This document shows, one piece after another, positions 5,376 to 7,333 of a stretch of DNA of 7,333 bases (positions within the stretch are counted from its first letter, which is position 1; every line of letters begins with the position of its first letter). A program made the translations under genes and the position numbers. The stretch comes from Actinomycetota bacterium (GTDB lineage: Bacteria; Actinomycetota; Acidimicrobiia; Acidimicrobiales; JAFATL01): positions 1 through 7,333 of the forward strand of contig JAFATL010000575.1 in assembly GCA_019243975.1 (NCBI GenBank), written 5' to 3'. The notes beneath the pieces are model-generated. The model saw only the letters and a list, made by a program, of their open reading frames with translations, did not search any database and was not told where the DNA came from.

Positions 5376-5891
5376 GTGGCGCAGTACGCGGTGGTGCCGG
5401 AGAGCTCGTCCATCACCATCGAAGCCCGTTCATCAGTGGGACCGATCCACTGGCGGGCCGTCGGGCCCACGGGCTGGATCGAGATGCAGGTGCAGGGCCA
5501 CGCCGTCGAGATCGAGCCCGCGCCGGCGGCACATCTCGAGCTCGCCATCGAGAAGCTGTCGTCCGGCAATGCCTTGTACGACGCCGAGCTCCAGCGCCGC
5601 ATCGACGCCCGCCGCTACCCGCGCGCCGTCATCGAGCTCCGCGAGGTCGCGCCGGTCGGTGACACGCCCCGCTACCAGCTGCAGGGCGACCTCACGTTCC
5701 ACGGCGTCACGCGCGAGGTCCGCGGCACGGTGGGCACCCAGTTCCAACCCGACGGCTCGGTGCGCGTCGACGGCGAGCAGATCTTCGACATCCGGGACTT
5801 CAACGTTCCCTCGCCCACGATCCTGATGCTGAAGATCTTCCCCGACGTGCGGGTTCGCCTCGATGTGCAGGCCCAGCCCACTAGCGTTTGA
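5376..5891 (+). CDS. YceI-like domain protein, cytoplasmic variant (171 aa)
   Basis: YceI proteins form a lipocalin-like beta-barrel that binds polyisoprenoid or other amphiphilic ligands; most are periplasmic or of unknown role. Family marks seen here are the opening Y-x-V-x-P-x-x-S-S-I (residues 4-13), a central YPRAVIELREV strand (81-91), the hallmark YQLQGDLTFHGVTREV (100-115), and the closing DIRDFNVPSPTILMLKIFPD then VRVRLDV. Length agrees with the family. There is no signal peptide or membrane segment, so this copy is predicted cytoplasmic. The N-terminal half is more divergent than the C-terminal half. GTG 5376 is the only start that gives the complete first strand. It follows the cyclic di-GMP gene by 31 bases and ends 2 bases before the next start, so an operon is likely, with an added internal promoter possible. 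The ligand is unknown. Confidence 0.85.
   Translation: MAQYAVVPESSSITIEARSSVGPIHWRAVGPTGWIEMQVQGHAVEIEPAPAAHLELAIEKLSSGNALYDAELQRRIDARRYPRAVIELREVAPVGDTPRYQLQGDLTFHGVTREVRGTVGTQFQPDGSVRVDGEQIFDIRDFNVPSPTILMLKIFPDVRVRLDVQAQPTSV
5882..5887 (+). promoter_or_regulatory. Candidate -10 element TAGCGT before the 83-aa gene
   Basis: TAGCGT lies inside the last codons of the YceI-like gene, 6 bases before the ATG at 5894. No ribosome binding site is present. The spacing equals that of the TACGGT element of the gene before it, which suggests a leaderless internal promoter. No -35 is recognised. Confidence 0.35.
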
Positions 5892-5893
5892 GC

Positions 5894-6145
5894 ATGGGCA
5901 CGCTGTTTGGCTTCGTCGTCGGGTACGTCCTGGGCGCTCGCGGTGGCAACGAAGGCTTCGAAGAGGTCGTGCAGTCGTTGCGTGACATCCGCCAGTCGGA
6001 GGAGTTCCGCGGCTTCGTCGACGCCATGAAGAGCCATGCCCGCCACGTGCTGGGCCAGGTCAGCGGTCGGCTGGCGGGCGAGCTTCCCGCCGAGGACGAG
6101 TACGCCTACCCGGGCGAGGACTACCGCCCGCGCACTGGCTTCTGA
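5894..6145 (+). CDS. Small protein with an N-terminal hydrophobic glycine-rich segment (83 aa)
   Basis: No function is known to me. Residues 2-16 (GTLFGFVVGYVLGARG) form a short, glycine-patterned hydrophobic segment like those of YtxH-type and other small actinobacterial membrane-associated proteins. Residues 18-60 are predicted amphipathic helix (EGFEEVVQSLRDI, EEFRGFVDAMKSHARHVLGQ). The tail from 64 is acidic and aromatic (PAEDEYAYPGEDYRP). At about 15 residues the hydrophobic stretch is short for a full membrane span, so peripheral or re-entrant insertion is possible. I chose ATG 5894 over an in-frame TTG at 5888 because that TTG overlaps the preceding stop. The start lies 2 bases after the YceI-like stop, consistent with an operon. 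The gene converges on the 36-aa ORF with 22 bases between stops. Confidence 0.75.
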   Translation: MGTLFGFVVGYVLGARGGNEGFEEVVQSLRDIRQSEEFRGFVDAMKSHARHVLGQVSGRLAGELPAEDEYAYPGEDYRPRTGF

Positions 6146-6167
6146 GCGTCGCTGTCGTCGGCGCGGA

Positions 6168-6278
6168 TCAGGTGTCGCGCATGCGCAGCACCCGGGCCAT
6201 GCCCGGGATGAGCCGCAGCACGAGCCACGCGAGGAGCACCAGCACCACTGACTTGAGGGCTCGATAGGTCGCGGGCAT
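6168..6278 (-). CDS. 36-residue single-pass membrane protein
   Basis: The minus strand from ATG 6276-6278 to TGA 6168-6170 encodes MPATYRALKS, then a continuous hydrophobic span VVLVLLAWLVLRLIPG, then MARVLRMRDT. The order (short basic N-terminus, one transmembrane helix, IPG turn, basic RxLRMR tail) resembles the tiny actinobacterial proteins I remember as DUF6893, of similar size and ending in a basic IPDI-x-RYLRMR-type tail. This is from memory and unverified. Thirty-three of 36 sense codons end in G or C, as in neighbouring real genes. The ORF begins 15 bases after the sensor-kinase stop on the same strand, so the two are probably co-transcribed. No ribosome binding site is visible; a TAGCGT hexamer formed partly by the kinase stop lies 12 bases before the ATG. 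Function is unknown. Confidence 0.55.
   Translation of the reverse strand: MPATYRALKSVVLVLLAWLVLRLIPGMARVLRMRDT
6177..6207. repeat. Two adjacent palindromes inside the 36-aa ORF
   Basis: GCGCATGCGC (6177-6186) is a perfect 10-base palindrome. Five bases later CCCGGGC (6191-6197) and GCCCGGG (6201-6207) form a perfect seven-base-pair stem with loop CAT. On RNA from either strand the second would be a stable hairpin near the 3' end of a transcription unit, so it may help end transcription of the kinase-membrane-protein pair or of the convergent 83-aa gene. There is no U-tract. Codon constraint on LRMR and PGMAR could also produce it. Confidence 0.3.
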
Positions 6279-6293
6279 CGTCGGGGCCGAACG

Positions 6294-7333
6294 CTAGCCG
6301 TCGGCGGTCTTGGCGAGGGGCAGCGTGAACGAGAACGTGGCGCCCGCGTCGGGCTGACTGTCGACCCAGATCGTCCCGCCCTGCAACTCGACGTAGCGGG
6401 CCACGATGGCGAGGCCCACGCCTGTGCCCCGCTTGCCCACGGGCTGATCGGGCAGCTGCACGAAGCGATCGAAGATGTGCTCCTGTCGCTCGGGCGGGAT
6501 GCCGCGGCCCTCGTCGCGCACGCTGATCCGGGCGAACTCGCCGTCGCGCACCGCGGTGACCGTGACGACGCCGTCGGGAGGCGAGAACTTGGCCGCGTTC
6601 GTCAGCAGGTTCTGCACGATGCGGTTGAAGCCGTCCTCGTCCGACATCGCCACCAGGCCCGGCTCGACGTCGACGTCGACCCGGTGGTCGGCCAGCACGT
6701 CGGTGAGATTGACGAGGCAGCGCTCGACGGCCTCGTCCACCGGCAGCGCCACGATGGCCAGGTCGACGCGGCCCGCTTGCAGGCGGGAGAAATCCAGCAG
6801 CCGCTCGATCATGCGCCGCATCTCGTCGGCGTTGCGTGTGATGCGTTGCAGCAGGTCCTTCTGCAGCTCCTCCTCGAGGGGTCGACGCTCGTCACCCAAC
6901 GCGTACGTCATGCCGAGAATCGACGCGAGTGGCGTGCGCAGTTCGTGCGACACGATCGAGAGGAACTCGTCCTTGAGCCGGTCGGCCTCGCGCAACTGCT
7001 CGGCACCGAGCCGCTCCCGCTCGTAGGCGGCGCGCAGCGTGTCCTCAACCGTGCGCCGCTCGGTGACGTCCTCGGCGATGCCGCGCATGCCGAGGACGTC
7101 GCCCGCCGAGTCGCGCACGACGTCGGCGCGCGAGTTGACCCATCGCACCTCCCCGTCGGGACGGTCGATCGAGTACTCCCGCTCGTAGCGTTCCCCTGTC
7201 ACGAGGGCGTGCTGCAAGGCCTCGGTCACCTTGGCCCGGTCGTCGACGTGCACCAACTCAAGGTAGGAGTCGAGCGTGCCTTCGAAGGCGAGGGGAGTGA
7301 CCCCATGGATGCGGTACAGCTCTGGCGTCATCT
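6294..7333 (-). CDS. PAS-containing sensor histidine kinase, 3' part (cut by right window edge)
   Basis: The reverse strand is open from the window edge to TAG 6294-6296; 345 residues follow the first visible Met (7329-7331). That Met falls inside a PAS motif (MTPELYRIHGV, normally internal), so the gene almost certainly continues outside. Counting from it, PAS/PAC covers 1-93 (WVNSRADVVRD, GIAEDVTERR), a linker helix 94-118, and HisKA 119-185 with the H-box FLSIVSHELRTPL, where H129 is the phospho-acceptor. The ATPase domain has the N-box QNLLTNAAKFS (N241 and N245), the G1 box RDEGRGIP, the F-box IFDRFVQ and the G2 box GTGVGLAIV. All boxes are intact, so it should autophosphorylate and signal to a response regulator that is not in the window. 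No membrane helix is seen in this part, and the signal is unknown. The 36-aa membrane ORF follows by 15 bases. Confidence 0.93.
   Translation of the reverse strand, partial: MTPELYRIHGVTPLAFEGTLDSYLELVHVDDRAKVTEALQHALVTGERYEREYSIDRPDGEVRWVNSRADVVRDSAGDVLGMRGIAEDVTERRTVEDTLRAAYERERLGAEQLREADRLKDEFLSIVSHELRTPLASILGMTYALGDERRPLEEELQKDLLQRITRNADEMRRMIERLLDFSRLQAGRVDLAIVALPVDEAVERCLVNLTDVLADHRVDVDVEPGLVAMSDEDGFNRIVQNLLTNAAKFSPPDGVVTVTAVRDGEFARISVRDEGRGIPPERQEHIFDRFVQLPDQPVGKRGTGVGLAIVARYVELQGGTIWVDSQPDAGATFSFTLPLAKTADG

Noticed and set aside
2993..5602. A minus-strand open frame of about 1000 codons running antisense through the whole cyclic di-GMP gene and on into the YceI-like gene.
   Set aside because: Only its last 148 codons (the SRPBCC gene) have protein character. 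The rest is rich in His, Gln, Gly, Val and Arg with no domain, as expected opposite a high-GC gene, and the sense frame encodes complete PAS, GGDEF, EAL and GAF domains.
6660..6680. Tandem GTCGAC-like repeats.
   Set aside because: They encode the Asp-Val-Asp-Val strand of the kinase ATPase domain; ordinary codon repetition in GC-rich DNA.
6475..7026. Plus-strand open frame of 183 codons opposite the sensor kinase.
   Set aside because: Ser/Arg-rich low-complexity translation; the opposite strand contains all histidine-kinase boxes.
1..7333. CRISPR array, tRNA, transposon ends, attachment sites or a defence cluster.
   Set aside because: No regularly spaced repeats, tRNA-like cloverleaf, transposase or integrase motif, or defence-family protein was seen, and composition is even across the window.

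Overview
The window is high-GC and gene-dense, with strong G/C preference at third codon positions, frequent GTG starts, several starts with no Shine-Dalgarno sequence, and protein families typical of Actinobacteria. I infer a high-GC actinobacterium, possibly of the class Acidimicrobiia, but no phylogenetic marker is present to prove it. I see no tRNA, rRNA, CRISPR array, insertion sequence or phage gene.

Layout, left to right: the 5' part of a PEP-mutase/isocitrate-lyase family gene (minus, cut by the left edge); a secreted protein of unknown function with ten cysteines (minus); an 85-residue conserved-looking small protein (plus, divergent from the previous gene); a hexapeptide-repeat acyltransferase and an SRPBCC-fold protein that form a translationally coupled minus-strand pair; a large PAS-GGDEF-EAL-GAF protein that should make and break cyclic di-GMP (plus, divergent from the SRPBCC gene); a YceI-like protein and an 83-residue small protein, both plus and almost touching; a 36-residue single-pass membrane ORF (minus); and the 3' part of a PAS-HisKA-HATPase sensor kinase (minus, cut by the right edge).

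Gene content is mostly ordinary. The most interesting signals are regulatory. A close match to the FliA/WhiG (sigma-28 family) promoter, CTCA-N17-GCCGATAC, lies 50 bases ahead of the cyclic di-GMP gene, and a weaker match lies ahead of the secreted Cys-rich gene. In actinobacteria, cyclic di-GMP controls sigma-WhiG through the anti-sigma factor RsiG, so this could be a feedback loop. Separately, three or four genes carry a TANNNT hexamer 6-10 bases before their start codon and have no ribosome binding site, the pattern expected for leaderless transcripts. The 36-residue membrane ORF next to the kinase is easily missed by gene callers.

No wholly new multi-gene system can be demonstrated from this sequence alone.
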